NCBI RefSeq assembly: GCF_013393385.1 | Contig: NZ_AP023239.1 | Span: forward strand, 2,976,001 to 3,040,000 | DNA: 64,000 nt | DNA from: Paenibacillus sp. URB8-2 | Lineage (GTDB): Bacteria > Bacillota > Bacilli > Paenibacillales > Paenibacillaceae | Reading direction: 5' to 3' | Shown here: positions 7,624 through 17,154 of the stretch, piece by piece | Layout of the letters: each line of letters opens with the position of its first letter | How positions within the stretch are numbered: the first letter of the stretch is position 1 | Notes under the pieces: model-generated | What the model was told of the DNA's origin: nothing | Seen by the model: the letters and a program-made list of their open reading frames with translations, nothing else | Database searches by the model: none | Made by a program: the position numbers and the translations under genes

Positions 7624-9879
7624 TTACATCAAGTATCTTCCCGTGATCGACTGCTCCGCATGGATGATCTGCGCCGGTGTGCCCTCGAACACCACCTGGC
7701 CGCCCTTGCTGCCTCCGTCCGGTCCCATATCGATGATCCAATCCGCTTGGCTGATCACATCGAGATTGTGCTCGATGACGATCACCGTATTGCCTGCATC
7801 CACGAGGCGGTTCATGATCCCCAGAAGGTGACCGATATCTGACATATGTAGGCCGGTCGTCGGCTCGTCCATCACGTAGATGCTGCCCTTCTTATGCAGC
7901 TCGCTTGCCAGCTTGATGCGCTGGCATTCCCCGCCCGAGAGCGTGCTGAGCGGCTGGCCGAGTGTAATATAGTTCAGCCCCACATCACTCATCGCCTGGA
8001 GCTTGCGAACAACCTCTTTTAGCTGAAAAAAATCCAATGCCTGCTCAACAGTCATCTCCAGCACTTCTGCAATTGACTTGCCGTTCAGCTTGTATGCGAG
8101 CACCTCTTCCTTGAACCGTCTGCCTCCGCATACTTCGCATGGCAGCTTCACACTGTCGAGGAATGCAAGATCTGTATACACAACACCCAGCCCTTGGCAA
8201 TTCTCGCAAGCCCCCTTGGAGTTGAAGCTGAACAAGCCTTGGCCCACCTTGTTCGCGGAAGCAAACGCCTTGCGCACATCATCCATAATGCCCGTGTAGG
8301 TCGCGGGATTCGAGCGTGTTGACACTCCTACCGCCGATTGGTCGATGACGATCGCATCCGGATGCTGGCTGAGGAATACTTCGTTAATCAGCGTACTCTT
8401 GCCCGAGCCGGCGACACCCGTAACTACTGTCAGCACTCCGGTTGGAATATCTACACTCACGTTCCGCAGGTTGTGAAGTAGGGCATCCTTGATGGACAGC
8501 TTGCCGGATGGCTGCCTGTAATCGTGCTTCAGCTGGAGCGGCCGCTTCATATGGGTGCCTGTCAGTGTACCTGCTTCCAGCAGGCCTTGGAAGCTCCCTT
8601 CATACACGATGGTACCGCCTCGGCTGCCGGCGTGAGGCCCGACATCGACGATATGATCCGCCAACTTGATCACATCGGGATCATGCTCAACGACGATCAC
8701 GGTATTGCCTTTGTCGCGCAGCTTCTGAAGCAACCCATTTAACCGGTGTACATCACGGGGGTGCAAGCCAACGCTGGGTTCATCGAAGATGTAAGTGACA
8801 TCCACCAGACTGCCGCTCAGGTGCTTCACCATCTTGACGCGCTGCGACTCGCCGCCGGACAATGTATCCGTCTCACGGTCCAGCGTCAAGTAGTCAAGTC
8901 CGATATCCACCAGATGCTGCAGCCGCTCCGTCAGCGACTTGACGACCGGCGCGGCGATCGCGTCGTCAATCTCCCGAATGACGCGAATGAGCTGTGCGAT
9001 CTCCATGGAGGACAGCTCCGCAATGTTGAGTCCATTGATCCTGCAGTTGAGCGCAGCCTGACTGAGTCTCGCGCCGCGGCAGCTGGAGCACTGACCCTCG
9101 GAGATGTACGGTGCAACCGCTCGTTGTGTGCGCTCGGACATCGTTTTCACATCCCGCTTGATGTACTTGTTGGTGAACTTCTCGATGATGCCTTCCACTG
9201 TAATATTCACTGCCTTCCCGCCGAACTGCATCTCCACCTTCCTCGCCTTGCCGTACAGAAGTTCCTCCAGCTCCTCACCCGAATAATCGCTCAACTTCTT
9301 GCCTGGATCGAAGAACCCCGACTGCACGATCATCGTCCAATCCCAGCTGTCCACCTTATAGTCCGGCAGCATGATTGCACCTTCATTCAACGACTTTGAC
9401 TTGTCCATCGCCTTGCTCATGTCAATGCCCAGCCTGCGGCCGATCCCGCTGCACTCGGGACACATGCCTTGCGGATCGTTAAACGAGAACATGTTCGCTT
9501 GTCCAACATAGGGCTGACCCACTCGGGAGAAGAGAAGACGGAGAATGGGAGAGATATCGGTAATCGTGCCCATCGTGGAATGGGAACCGCCGCCCAGCCG
9601 CTTCTGATCCACAATAACAGCCATGCTCAGGTTCTCGATCGCGTCCGTATCCGGCTGCGGATAGCGGGGCAGGAAAGTCCGCACGAACATGCTAAAGTTC
9701 TCATTCAGCAATCGCGTGGATTCTGCGGCGATCGTATCGAAGACGATCGATGACTTGCCGGATCCGGATACCCCGGTGAAGATCGTGATCTTCCGCTTAG
9801 GAATGCGCAAGGATACGTTCTTCAGATTGTTTTCCCTCGCACCCGAGATTACGATATACTCCTGATTAGATTCGCTCAT
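7624..9879 (-). CDS. UvrA-like ABC protein, short form
   Basis: This is a duplicated ABC-ATPase of the UvrA family, about 751 residues against roughly 950 for housekeeping UvrA. The first Walker A is GVSGSGKSS near residue 38, the second GVAGSGKST near 490. Both have UvrA-type signature motifs (LSGGESQRVK, LSGGECQRIK) and zinc-ligand cysteine pairs (CPECSGIG, CENCQGLG). I chose ATG 9879 (MSESNQ) because GGAAGG sits nine bases upstream; an ATG three codons earlier abuts the ribosome binding site. Short UvrA paralogues of this kind include DrrC, linked to resistance against DNA-binding drugs. A role in tolerance to intercalating compounds is inference; housekeeping UvrA is expected elsewhere. 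Confidence 0.9.
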   Translation of the reverse strand: MSESNQEYIVISGARENNLKNVSLRIPKRKITIFTGVSGSGKSSIVFDTIAAESTRLLNENFSMFVRTFLPRYPQPDTDAIENLSMAVIVDQKRLGGGSHSTMGTITDISPILRLLFSRVGQPYVGQANMFSFNDPQGMCPECSGIGRRLGIDMSKAMDKSKSLNEGAIMLPDYKVDSWDWTMIVQSGFFDPGKKLSDYSGEELEELLYGKARKVEMQFGGKAVNITVEGIIEKFTNKYIKRDVKTMSERTQRAVAPYISEGQCSSCRGARLSQAALNCRINGLNIAELSSMEIAQLIRVIREIDDAIAAPVVKSLTERLQHLVDIGLDYLTLDRETDTLSGGESQRVKMVKHLSGSLVDVTYIFDEPSVGLHPRDVHRLNGLLQKLRDKGNTVIVVEHDPDVIKLADHIVDVGPHAGSRGGTIVYEGSFQGLLEAGTLTGTHMKRPLQLKHDYRQPSGKLSIKDALLHNLRNVSVDIPTGVLTVVTGVAGSGKSTLINEVFLSQHPDAIVIDQSAVGVSTRSNPATYTGIMDDVRKAFASANKVGQGLFSFNSKGACENCQGLGVVYTDLAFLDSVKLPCEVCGGRRFKEEVLAYKLNGKSIAEVLEMTVEQALDFFQLKEVVRKLQAMSDVGLNYITLGQPLSTLSGGECQRIKLASELHKKGSIYVMDEPTTGLHMSDIGHLLGIMNRLVDAGNTVIVIEHNLDVISQADWIIDMGPDGGSKGGQVVFEGTPAQIIHAEQSITGRYLM

Positions 9880-10049
9880 GCTTACCATCCTTCCGGGTAG
9901 TTTAAATTTTACTTTTATTCACATTGTACCATTCATCGTGCATAGAAAGTCGGGCAGCCCAAACTTGCACCTGTTATTGTTCTAACCAGGGAGGTTATGC
10001 GATAGCTTTTCTTGAATATTCAGGGTGAGTCCAAGTATAACTCGTTTCC

Positions 10050-10108
10050 AAAAAGACTTAACCAGTGTCCCCCAATAAAACACTGGGTTGCACTGGTTGA
10101 GTCTTTTT
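10050..10108. terminator. Bidirectional rho-independent terminator
   Basis: Arms of 18 bases (10050-10067 and 10091-10108) pair with one G-U wobble and are flanked by A and T runs, so the element can work in both directions. It lies just beyond the C-terminal fragment of the EamA gene on the minus strand. Confidence 0.88.
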
Positions 10109-10114
10109 AATCTG

Positions 10115-10277
10115 CTAACAATTAATTTCTTTTACTTCTTTCTTTTTAGCTGACAAGATAAAAATTGTACTTATAATACACAATGCTCCTATCCATTCTG
10201 CAAAATCAAAAGTTACATGCAGCCAAATAACTGATAATAAGGCTGCGGATAAAGGCTCTACGGAAGACAATAAACTA
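10115..10277 (-). pseudogene. EamA/DMT-family transporter, C-terminal fragment cut off by IS insertions
   Basis: The minus strand reads LSSVEPLSAALLSVIWLHV, then a last membrane helix (WIGALCIISTIFILSA), a Lys-rich tail and stop. This is the missing end of the EamA-family exporter whose first part lies at 12711-13512. Joining the pieces across the two IS elements, with one copy of the TA target removed and one base restored near 12739, gives a normal DMT C-terminus. Without a start and cut from its promoter, it is dead. Confidence 0.88.
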
Positions 10278-11498
10278 GTACAGCATCAGTCTTTAAATTG
10301 TGGGTAAAGCCTTTTAAGTTTTATCCGTGCATCTTCGGTAGTGAATTGCCAATCTATACCTCTTTGAGAAGCGTTACGAGCAGATTCCCATTCGGTCAGT
10401 TCGCTTGCTAATTCTTCTATTGACGGAATTCGTCTTGCTAAACATTGGCGCGTCATTACGCTCAGCTCAATTTCAGCAATGTTCAGCCAACTGCCATGTT
10501 TGGGGGTGTAATGAATTTCGAGCCGTTTGGCTAGACGCAAGGCGGTTTCCGGTTCAAAGGCTTCATACAACGAGGCGATCGAATGCGTGTTTAAATTATC
10601 CATCACTAAACGAATTTTGGGTGCACTCGGGTAATGTACGTCTAACAGTTCTCGAACTTGCTCCGCCCATTCCATTTTTGTGCGGCGAGGACGAACGCTG
10701 ACGTGTCTCCAGCCCACAAGCGGTTCAGTGAAGATAAAGATACTGCAGGTCCCATGACGTACGTATTCGGAGTCTTCACGCAGCGGCTTGGCGGGCTTCA
10801 TCGGGATCGGTTTTCGAGCGTCATCCAGCAGTTGGAACGGTTTCTCATCCATGCAAATCACGGGACATTCGCTGTCGTAGGGTAAATGGTAGACCTCTAA
10901 TACATCTTCCATGGCTGCCACAAACGCTGCATTCTGCTTCGGTGGAATGCACCAACACTTACGAAGATGGGGCTTGAGTTCGTTTTTTAAAATGCGGTCC
11001 ACCGTGTCGTACGAAATGCTGTCAATGTAACCCAGTTCAACGGTCTTGTCTGCTAAAAAGTCGAAGGGTCCACCGACTTCTTCCAGCGGGCGGAGTACTG
11101 CAACTGAGCGCGATGATTTTCGCCTCCAGTTCGCCGGTAACCTTTGGAGGATTTGGCGGTGTCAGTCTCTTTTTTCGTTCGACAGCAGCCTGTAATCCCT
11201 TTTCCGAAAAGGTCTTACGGACCAGATATACCGTGTTGGTGTGGATGTGTAATTGCTCCGCAATGGTGGTGTCCGAAAGCTTGCCGCCCACCCGGTTCTC
11301 GTCCGCCCACAACAGAATTTGTGCTCGCCGGAGTGAGCGTGCGGCCACTTTCCCTTTTGAGCACACCCCTTGTAATTCTTTCTGCTGATCCGGGGTCAAG
11401 CAAACCGCATATGCACGTAGTTTCATAGTCGATACCTCTTTTTCTCTCGACTATATCATATCTACCAAAAGTTAACTATTTTAATTCTGATGCTGTAC
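10278..11498. mobile_element. IS630-family insertion sequence A (1221 bp)
   Basis: The ends are defined by 12-base terminal inverted repeats (GTACAGCATCAG at both tips) and by a TA dinucleotide on each side (10276-10277 and 11499-11500), the duplicated TA target typical of the IS630/Tc1/mariner superfamily. It abuts IS element B with only the shared TA between them. It must have arrived after B, because B alone restores the interrupted EamA sequence. Confidence 0.92.
10286..11426 (-). pseudogene. IS630-family transposase A, split by a one-base frameshift
   Basis: Two frames together make one IS630-type DDE transposase. The first (11426-11037) has the HTH DNA-binding part (LSDTTIAEQLHIHTNTVYLV). 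The second (through to 10286) has the DDE catalytic domain: [20 protein letters not shown] and [10 protein letters not shown] supply the Asp, Asp and Glu. The break is at an A run on the plus strand (11055-11059, TTTTT on the coding strand); four bases instead of five restores one frame. A -1 ribosomal slip here would hit a stop at once and only +1 would work, so this is more likely a mutation than programmed frameshifting. Confidence 0.85.
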
Positions 11499-11500
11499 TA

Positions 11501-12708
11501 GTACCTTGACTAGATCAAATTTCAGGATACAAATGCTTTAACTTGCCTCGTGCCTGCTCCGTGGTAAATTGCCAATCGACAGATTTCTGAATTCGGTTGC
11601 GTTCGGTTTCCCAAGCGGACACCTCGCCCTGCAATTCTTCAATAGAGGTGATTCGGCGGTTCAGGCATTGGATCGTCATTACACTGAGTTCTATCTCAGC
11701 AATGTTTAACCAACTTCCATGCTTAGGGGTATAATGGATCTCTAGCCGTTTTGCCAAAGCCAACGCCTGTTCAGGCGGAAAGGTTTCATACAAGGACGAG
11801 ATCGTATGGGTATTCAAGTTATCCATCACGAGCCGAACCCGTTTCGCCTCTGGGTAGTGGACCTCCAGCAGTTCTTGGATCTGCAGAGCCCAATCGGATT
11901 TTGTGCGTCTTTCCGAAGCCTGCACGTGACGCCACCCGGCGAGCGGCTCCGTGAACAGAAACAGGCTGCAGCTGCCTTTGCGAACATACTCGTAGTCTTC
12001 TCGCAGAACCTGTCCTGGCTTCATAGGTTGCGGTGGGCGCGAATGATCGAGCAGCTGGATCGGCTGTTCATCCATACAAATGAGCGGGATTTCAGGGTCA
12101 TCAGGCAGGGCATAGGTCTCTAAGACGTCTTCCATCCGAGCGACGAATTCACTGCTCGATTTGGCGGGAATGCACCATTGTTTTTCAGGTGAGGCTTAAG
12201 TTTCGTTTTTAAAGTCGTCCGAATGGTTTCTCGTCCGACCGATTCTAAAATATTCAGCTCAATGACTCGGCGCGTTAGCAAACGAATCGTCCAGCGCGCA
12301 TACCCTTTTGGAGGCTCAGAGCAGGCTAATGCAATAATTCGGGCTTCCACCTCACCGGTGATCGGTGAAGGGCGTGCCGGTTCAGCACGGCGGCGGTAAC
12401 AGAGCGTTTGCTCCAGTCCGTGGGTACAGTAGTCTCTAACGGTGTAAAAAACGGTTGCATTACTGACTCCTGAACGACTGGCAATTTCAGTCTGCTTGGG
12501 AATAGCACCTTGATTTTCATCCGAAAGAAGCAGCACGAGACAGCGGCGGCGAATGCCGGGAGATGTCGTTTCGGCATGAAGAAGTTGTTCAATTCTTTCA
12601 CGTTCTTTCGGCTCAAGCCGAACCTCGTATTTTTTGTTCATTTGCTTGCCCTCCCATATTTTTCTTATAGAAAGAGCATAAAACTAGAATAAAAATAGGT
12701 CAAGGTAC
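11501..12708. mobile_element. IS630-family insertion sequence B (1208 bp)
   Basis: The terminal inverted repeats start GTACCTTGAC at both ends, with TA target copies at 11499-11500 and 12709-12710. It differs from element A in sequence but belongs to the same family. Removing both elements and one TA rebuilds a continuous EamA gene. Confidence 0.92.
11515..12641 (-). pseudogene. IS630-family transposase B, split by a one-base frameshift
   Basis: The N-terminal HTH part (IPKQTEIASRSGVSNATVFY) is in a frame from 12641 that leaves register near 12181-12185, where five T residues on the plus strand stand for the six needed. With one base added the protein continues as QWCIPAKSSSEFVARMED into the second frame, which carries the DDE motifs ([30 protein letters not shown]). 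The transposase is close in sequence to transposase A, and both are broken. Confidence 0.85.
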
Positions 12709-12710
12709 TA

Positions 12711-13512
12711 GTTTCAGAAGCACTAAGATATCTTAAGCTTCTAAGTAGCAGTAGAAAGCTACCAGGGTTCCAAATATGATAATAAATAGAACCCCTGCAT
12801 AAGTTGGGAAAGACCATTGCCCCTCAATTTGCCAAGGAGGATGAATGAAGCTAAGTGCTAAGCCCCCCACTAACATTCCCCAACCTACTACAATATCAGA
12901 TCCCCACTTTAGCAGTAATCGATAAGGTTGCAAAGTATAGAAAGCGAGTGCAAGCGCCGAACTCAATCCCCAAAATAGTGCCCATCCAGAAATGGATAGA
13001 CTATGAATATTTCCATGTGTAACAAGAAAAAAAGTTCCTAAAATAGCTAGCGATACACCACTGACTTCTTTTAAAGTAGGCAGTCGTTTAGAACGAATGG
13101 CTAAATAACAAGTAATTATTGCAGGACCTAAAAACTGAAGCACTGTAGCCGTGGCTGCATTTCCATGTTGAATCCCTGCTAAAAAACTATATTGAAGAGG
13201 TAACATACCTAAGATACTAAATAGTGTAAGGCTTAATCCATCTCTTCTATTTTGCCAAACTTTCCATATATGATTTTTATCTCTTCTATAAGAAAATGCT
13301 AACAATAAAACACCTGATAATAATAAACGTACGACAGTTAACCATTCTACACTCAGATTTTGTTCTTGAAACACATACTGAGCAACAGTACCTGATACTC
13401 CCCATAATATTGAGCAAGTTAGTATTAACATAATTCCTTTTGTTCGCGAGTAAGATTCCGTTGCACCCGCCCCATCCCAGCCCACGATACGTGGTTTCAG
13501 TTTATTGGTCAC
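12711..13512 (-). pseudogene. EamA/DMT-family transporter, N-terminal part, interrupted by tandem IS elements
   Basis: About nine of the ten helices of an EamA-type exporter are present (MLILTCSILWGVSGTVAQYV onward). The frame ends at a stop right after GTLVAFYCYLEA. Restoring one base in GAAGC (12739-12740) gives YLESLRYLSASETS, which joins directly to the fragment at 10115-10277 across the IS elements. So the gene carries both a frameshift and two insertions. The start is GTG 13512 (AGGA nine bases before) or ATG 13521. It is divergent from a LysR regulator that probably controlled it. Confidence 0.9.
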
Positions 13513-13642
13513 TGAAATCATTCCTTTCTTGAGTCTTACTACAAAAAAATGATATCAGTAGACATATTCATGCGTCCAATTTATGATAATTATCAAAAGG
13601 ATACATTACAGTAATGTATCGTAAAAGAGAGGTGCTCTTTAA

Positions 13643-14539
13643 ATGGAGTGGAATCAACTCGAATATTTTCAAACGGTAGCTCGGATACAGCATTTTACTC
13701 AGGCTGCAAAAGTGCTGCATATTACCCAGCCTGCTCTTAGCCGTTCCATCGCAAAGCTTGAAGAAGAGTTGGGAGTTCCGCTTTTCGAACGCCAAGGTCG
13801 AAAGGTTTGTCTTAATCGGTATGGGAAGATGTTTCTGAAACGAATAGAGGTGGCAATTTCAGAGGTTGAAAAAGGAAAACAGGAACTGTTGGAAGAACTA
13901 AATCCAATTTCCGGCAGCGTTTCGTTAGCTTTTTTGCATATAATTGGAACTCAAATGGTACCTAGAATACTAAGCGAGTTTGGCAAAAGATACCCTAACA
14001 TCCGATTTGAACTTTCCCAATTTTCCAACGATGCAGCGATGCAAAAACTAGAGCAAGGTAAGTGTGATTTTTTCATAACCTCTTCCACCGTTTTAAAAGA
14101 AGGGATACTGAAACTAGATTTACTGACGGAAGAATTATTTGTCACCGTTCCAACCGAACATCATTTATCGAAAAATAAGGAAATCGATCTTTATCAAATT
14201 ATGGATGAACCCTTTATAGGCATTAAATCCAATTGTGGTTTGCGAGATACTTTGTACCTTTATTTTCATAAAATGGGGTTTACTCCTAAAATTAAGTTCG
14301 AAGGTGATGAGGTCATTACTGTTGCCGGACTCGTATCGGCAGGACTTGGTGTCTCGATACTTCCTGCCGCTCCTGCACTACAAATGGACGGCATTTCGTG
14401 GCTGAAGCTTAAGGAGCCGAGGTGTACCAGAAACATTGGCATTGCTTGGAGTGAAAATCATTATATGCCACCTTCCGCACAGCTTTTCAGGACATTTATT
14501 ATCGAACAGTACGCAGATAAAACAGTTGAGATGTCGTAA
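13643..14539 (+). CDS. LysR-family transcriptional regulator
   Basis: This is a 298-residue LysR-type regulator. The N-terminal winged HTH is textbook (FTQAAKVLHITQPALSRSIA, then LEEELGVPLFERQGRKV), followed by a linker helix and a periplasmic-binding-protein-like effector domain with the usual VSAGLGVSILP near the end. Its closest look is to the GltC/YybE group of Bacillus. It is divergent from the broken EamA exporter gene, the normal arrangement for regulator and target, so it may now lack its partner. The effector is unknown. The stop lies a few bases from that of the convergent SMR gene. Confidence 0.93.
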   Translation: MEWNQLEYFQTVARIQHFTQAAKVLHITQPALSRSIAKLEEELGVPLFERQGRKVCLNRYGKMFLKRIEVAISEVEKGKQELLEELNPISGSVSLAFLHIIGTQMVPRILSEFGKRYPNIRFELSQFSNDAAMQKLEQGKCDFFITSSTVLKEGILKLDLLTEELFVTVPTEHHLSKNKEIDLYQIMDEPFIGIKSNCGLRDTLYLYFHKMGFTPKIKFEGDEVITVAGLVSAGLGVSILPAAPALQMDGISWLKLKEPRCTRNIGIAWSENHYMPPSAQLFRTFIIEQYADKTVEMS

Positions 14540-14545
14540 ATTAGG

Positions 14546-14860
14546 TCAACTGACAAGTTTTAAACCTACTGCAGATCCAAGTACCATAGCAATAAACACG
14601 ATTCTCAAGGCATTACGGGATTCCCCATAAAATATCATGCCGAGAATAGCTCCGCCGGAAGCACCTATTCCAGTCCAAACCGCATAAGCCGTTCCCATCG
14701 GAAGGGTGTTCATAGCCAGTGACATGAATAAGAAGCTCAATCCAAAGCTTATAATCAGGAGAACAATGGATAACAGATTACGGTCTTTGTGCAACTTGTT
14801 AATCATGAGAACCCCTGTCATTTCAAATATACCTGCCAAAATAAGAAATACCCAATTCAT
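14546..14860 (-). CDS. ykkD: SMR-family exporter subunit (YkkD-like, guanidine exporter partner)
   Basis: This is a 104-residue four-helix small multidrug resistance protein. It shows the family core [20 protein letters not shown] and the conserved Glu in helix 1 (AGIFEMTGV). It overlaps the upstream SMR gene by ATGA, so both subunits are made together, as in the YkkC/YkkD heterodimers. The guanidine-I riboswitch upstream shows that the pair exports guanidinium or is at least induced by it. The gene symbol rests on the arrangement and similarity to the Bacillus pair. Confidence 0.85.
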   Translation of the reverse strand: MNWVFLILAGIFEMTGVLMINKLHKDRNLLSIVLLIISFGLSFLFMSLAMNTLPMGTAYAVWTGIGASGGAILGMIFYGESRNALRIVFIAMVLGSAVGLKLVS

Positions 14861-15243
14861 GACTTATGCAGCTCCTTTGTTTTTTCCTTACTTAGCATTT
14901 TAAGACCAATCACTCCAAGTAAAAGAACTCCAATAAGCAATATTTTTCCGGTTTGTACAGCCGCATTGAATAAAATAATCTCTGCGAGTACGGTCCCTGC
15001 TGTACCCAAGCCAACGAATACGGCATATACGGTACCCACATCAAGTGAGCGGGAAGCAGCGATCATTAAAGTAAAACTGACGAGGATGGCGATCAGTGTA
15101 GCACCCCATTCAAGTAAACCTTCAGCATGTTTCAGTCCAATGACCCAACCAACCTCAAAGCAAGCTGCAATAATGACGGACAACCAAGTTTTATTGATTT
15201 CTGTCACACTCCTTATTTCATTTACATATAGTAGTGGCTCCAT
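14857..15243 (-). CDS. ykkC: SMR-family exporter subunit (YkkC-like, guanidine exporter)
   Basis: This is the first subunit of an SMR pair, four helices, with Glu in helix 1 ([19 protein letters not shown]) and the motif [20 protein letters not shown]. It overlaps its partner by ATGA. The start is uncertain: ATG 15243 lies 11 bases behind the riboswitch terminator with no binding site, whereas GTG 15207 better matches the family N-terminus but has AAGGAG only one base upstream. Transcription is controlled by the guanidine-I riboswitch just upstream. The heterodimer would act in the plasma membrane as a proton-coupled guanidinium exporter. Confidence 0.87.
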   Translation of the reverse strand: MEPLLYVNEIRSVTEINKTWLSVIIAACFEVGWVIGLKHAEGLLEWGATLIAILVSFTLMIAASRSLDVGTVYAVFVGLGTAGTVLAEIILFNAAVQTGKILLIGVLLLGVIGLKMLSKEKTKELHKS

Positions 15244-15253
15244 TTAGCAACAA

Positions 15254-15301
15254 TAAAAAAGCCTGAGAAACAAACTGCAAATAAGCAGTTCATCTCCCGG
15301 G
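15254..15301 (-). terminator. Expression-platform terminator of the guanidine riboswitch
   Basis: On the minus strand, GCCCGGGAGA pairs with TCTCAGGC around an inner CTGC/GCAG hairpin, followed by TTTTTT. It sits between the aptamer and the first SMR gene and shares its 5' arm with the aptamer's last conserved segment, so guanidine binding can prevent its formation. Confidence 0.85.
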
Positions 15302-15386
15302 CTTTTATCCCTCCGTGACACAGCCTAGAGGCTGTGAGTCTTCTCTCGGACCAGACCGACACGACTGTCGCGGAACCCTAGAAAAC
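15293..15386 (-). promoter_or_regulatory. Guanidine-I (ykkC) riboswitch aptamer
   Basis: The minus strand carries the conserved blocks of the ykkC class-I aptamer in order: CTAGGGTTCCG, ACTGGTC-type block GGTCTGGTCCGAGAGA, then ACGGAGGGATAAAAGCCCGG. A -10 box TATAAT lies at 15413-15408. The terminator behind it and the paired SMR genes fit the known role: guanidine binding permits transcription of the exporter. Confidence 0.93.
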
Positions 15387-15606
15387 ATTTAAATTTCATA
15401 TGTTCTTATTATACACACTTCCTTTTCATTGACCCCCCCTCTTTTCGAATCCATCCTCCTACTAATGTTTAACGTTGATTTTATCGGGTTAGGATTGCTT
15501 TCTCATTATTTGTCCTGTTCTAGTTGTGTGGACTAATTTATTGCATATTCAGCATGACGGAATTATGCTAAATATGCATAGATAATGAACATTTCGGAGG
15601 ATACAT

Positions 15607-15849
15607 ATGATTGCTTTGGAAATAAATCAATATGACCTGATTAAGCCGATGTTTGCTGAGATTCCGGGTTGTCTATGGATTGTCGCTGTAATGGAAGAAA
15701 GAAAAATTGGAAATGTGTATGCCTATCTCGTTATTATGGGAATCGGCATCATCGGTTTGCTGCTCTCCTTCTTCATCAAACAAGTTGGGCAAGCATCCGA
15801 GAAAGAGTCCGAAATGAAGTTGAAAAAGATAATTGCGGAAGAAGCCTGA
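15607..15849 (+). pseudogene. Chimeric remnant: GNAT N-terminus joined to an MFS C-terminus
   Basis: An 80-codon frame with a fair GGAGG site before its ATG. The first 38 residues (MIALEINQYDLIKPMFAEIP) resemble the N-terminus of GNAT proteins such as the neighbour at 16006-16848 (MIELERKDYHKALPLL). After EERK the sequence becomes a single hydrophobic helix (YAYLVIMGIGIIGLLLSFFI) with a charged tail, which looks like the last helix of an MFS transporter. Probably a deletion fused two unrelated gene ends. It could still be translated as a small membrane peptide. Confidence 0.5.
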
Positions 15850-15868
15850 GATCTCCAGTCATTAATAG

Positions 15869-15916
15869 AAAAGCAGGTGACTACTTACTTTACACGGTAA
15901 GTGGTCGCCTGCTTTT
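15869..15916. terminator. Bidirectional rho-independent terminator
   Basis: Arms of 20 bases (15869-15888 and 15897-15916) pair nearly perfectly, flanked by A and T runs. It separates the chimeric remnant (plus) from the GNAT gene (minus). Confidence 0.85.
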
Positions 15917-16005
15917 ATGATTTACGCCAAGTTTTGTCACGGATTAAATGCTAATATGGAGCTAGTTCCACCAAAATCTTTAATCATCGCAAACGGTCGC
16001 CTTTT

Positions 16006-16848
16006 TTAAAAAGGCAGCCGATAGTAAGGCAAGGTGACCGTCGGACGAAAGCCCAGCCTCTGCGCCAGATTGTAAGATCCTTTGTTTTCCAGTCGGCAGG
16101 CCCATACCGGCTCCAGATTACGCTCTAGACAATAGTCGATTAGCGCGGAGCATACGGAGGTGGCATATCCTTTTCCCCGGTGGGCATCTGCCGTCTCGAT
16201 TCCAATCTCAAGCTGACTGGCCGTTATGAAGGCCGAGAATGAGGAAGAAGCGACTTCTCCCTCCTGCAGCAGGGAATAACCTACGCCCTTCTCGGCAAAA
16301 TGCTCGGCATCCCGCCAGAAGAAACGAGGAACTACCGATCCGCTTTGGGCCAAAAACAACTCTTTGGTCATACTGACTACCGGCTCTTCGTGCCTCGGAA
16401 AATTCCGCTTCGCATCCAGGTAAGCGTCACGGTCAAAGCTGAAGTTGACTCTGGTGTTTCTATGAATCTTTTTGTTTTCCAAGTCTTCGAGCGACAACCC
16501 GCGATTCTCAAGACTGTCGTTATGGGAAGTTAGCATGGAATCAATGACCCTGCTCCATTCTCCGGCCGGATCGGCCTGCAGCCATTCCATCTGCTGCCTT
16601 GCTGCCGATTGATTGGTTATGTAATCAAATAGTCCGTGAGTGAATGAATCATCTCCCGAATCACCGAACAGCAGTGACATTCTATAGGGATGAGCTACAT
16701 AAAATGCACGGGGATTCTCCCGGGAATCTACATATACATGGCCTGGAATATGTTGCCTCAATACCACTCCGGCAAACATTGTGTTAATTTTCACTTGGTC
16801 AAGCAGCGGCAGCGCTTTGTGATAATCCTTACGTTCGAGCTCAATCAT
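16006..16848 (-). CDS. GNAT-family N-acetyltransferase (GNAT_acetyltran type)
   Basis: This is a roughly 280-residue acetyltransferase of the two-part type common in Bacillales: an N-terminal half of unclear function (MIELERKDYHKALPLLDQVK) and a C-terminal GNAT fold. The acetyl-CoA loop is visible as TADAHRGKGYATSVCSALID, followed by PVWACRLENKGSYNLAQRLG, the usual last conserved block. The start ATG 16848 has AGGGGG upstream; the frame is open further but without a site. Substrate unknown. It is a single-gene unit on the minus strand. Confidence 0.87.
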   Translation of the reverse strand: MIELERKDYHKALPLLDQVKINTMFAGVVLRQHIPGHVYVDSRENPRAFYVAHPYRMSLLFGDSGDDSFTHGLFDYITNQSAARQQMEWLQADPAGEWSRVIDSMLTSHNDSLENRGLSLEDLENKKIHRNTRVNFSFDRDAYLDAKRNFPRHEEPVVSMTKELFLAQSGSVVPRFFWRDAEHFAEKGVGYSLLQEGEVASSSFSAFITASQLEIGIETADAHRGKGYATSVCSALIDYCLERNLEPVWACRLENKGSYNLAQRLGFRPTVTLPYYRLPF

Positions 16849-17154
16849 TATTTGTCCCCCTCTATTTCCGATTAACAGGTGAAACAGCCAACGGAAGTAC
16901 CATTTGTACACATGAGATTATTTTCAGGCATTCCATAGTGAACAAGGTAATGGAACGCGAGGAGCCGCGATACGGCAGTTCTTGCGGCACGGTCGTAAAG
17001 CCGATCGCCAAAAGTTAAGATGCTGTCTCACGCCGGACTCCCCATTAGCGCTCCTTCCCACTTCTCTTTTCCTGGCTAAGTAAAAATATAGAATATTTTA
17101 ACACTTGAAGTCTGTACCGTCGACGCAAAGTATTAATATTTGTTCATATGAATC
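16849..17154. other. Intergenic region, nothing recognised
   Basis: Just over 300 bases between two minus-strand genes. I see no gene or clear terminator; the region should hold the GNAT gene's promoter. Confidence 0.4.

Noticed and set aside
11002..11037. Programmed -1 frameshift in transposase A
   Set aside because: Slipping back by one at the T run gives an immediate TAG. Only +1 would join the frames, so a one-base insertion is the simpler reading.
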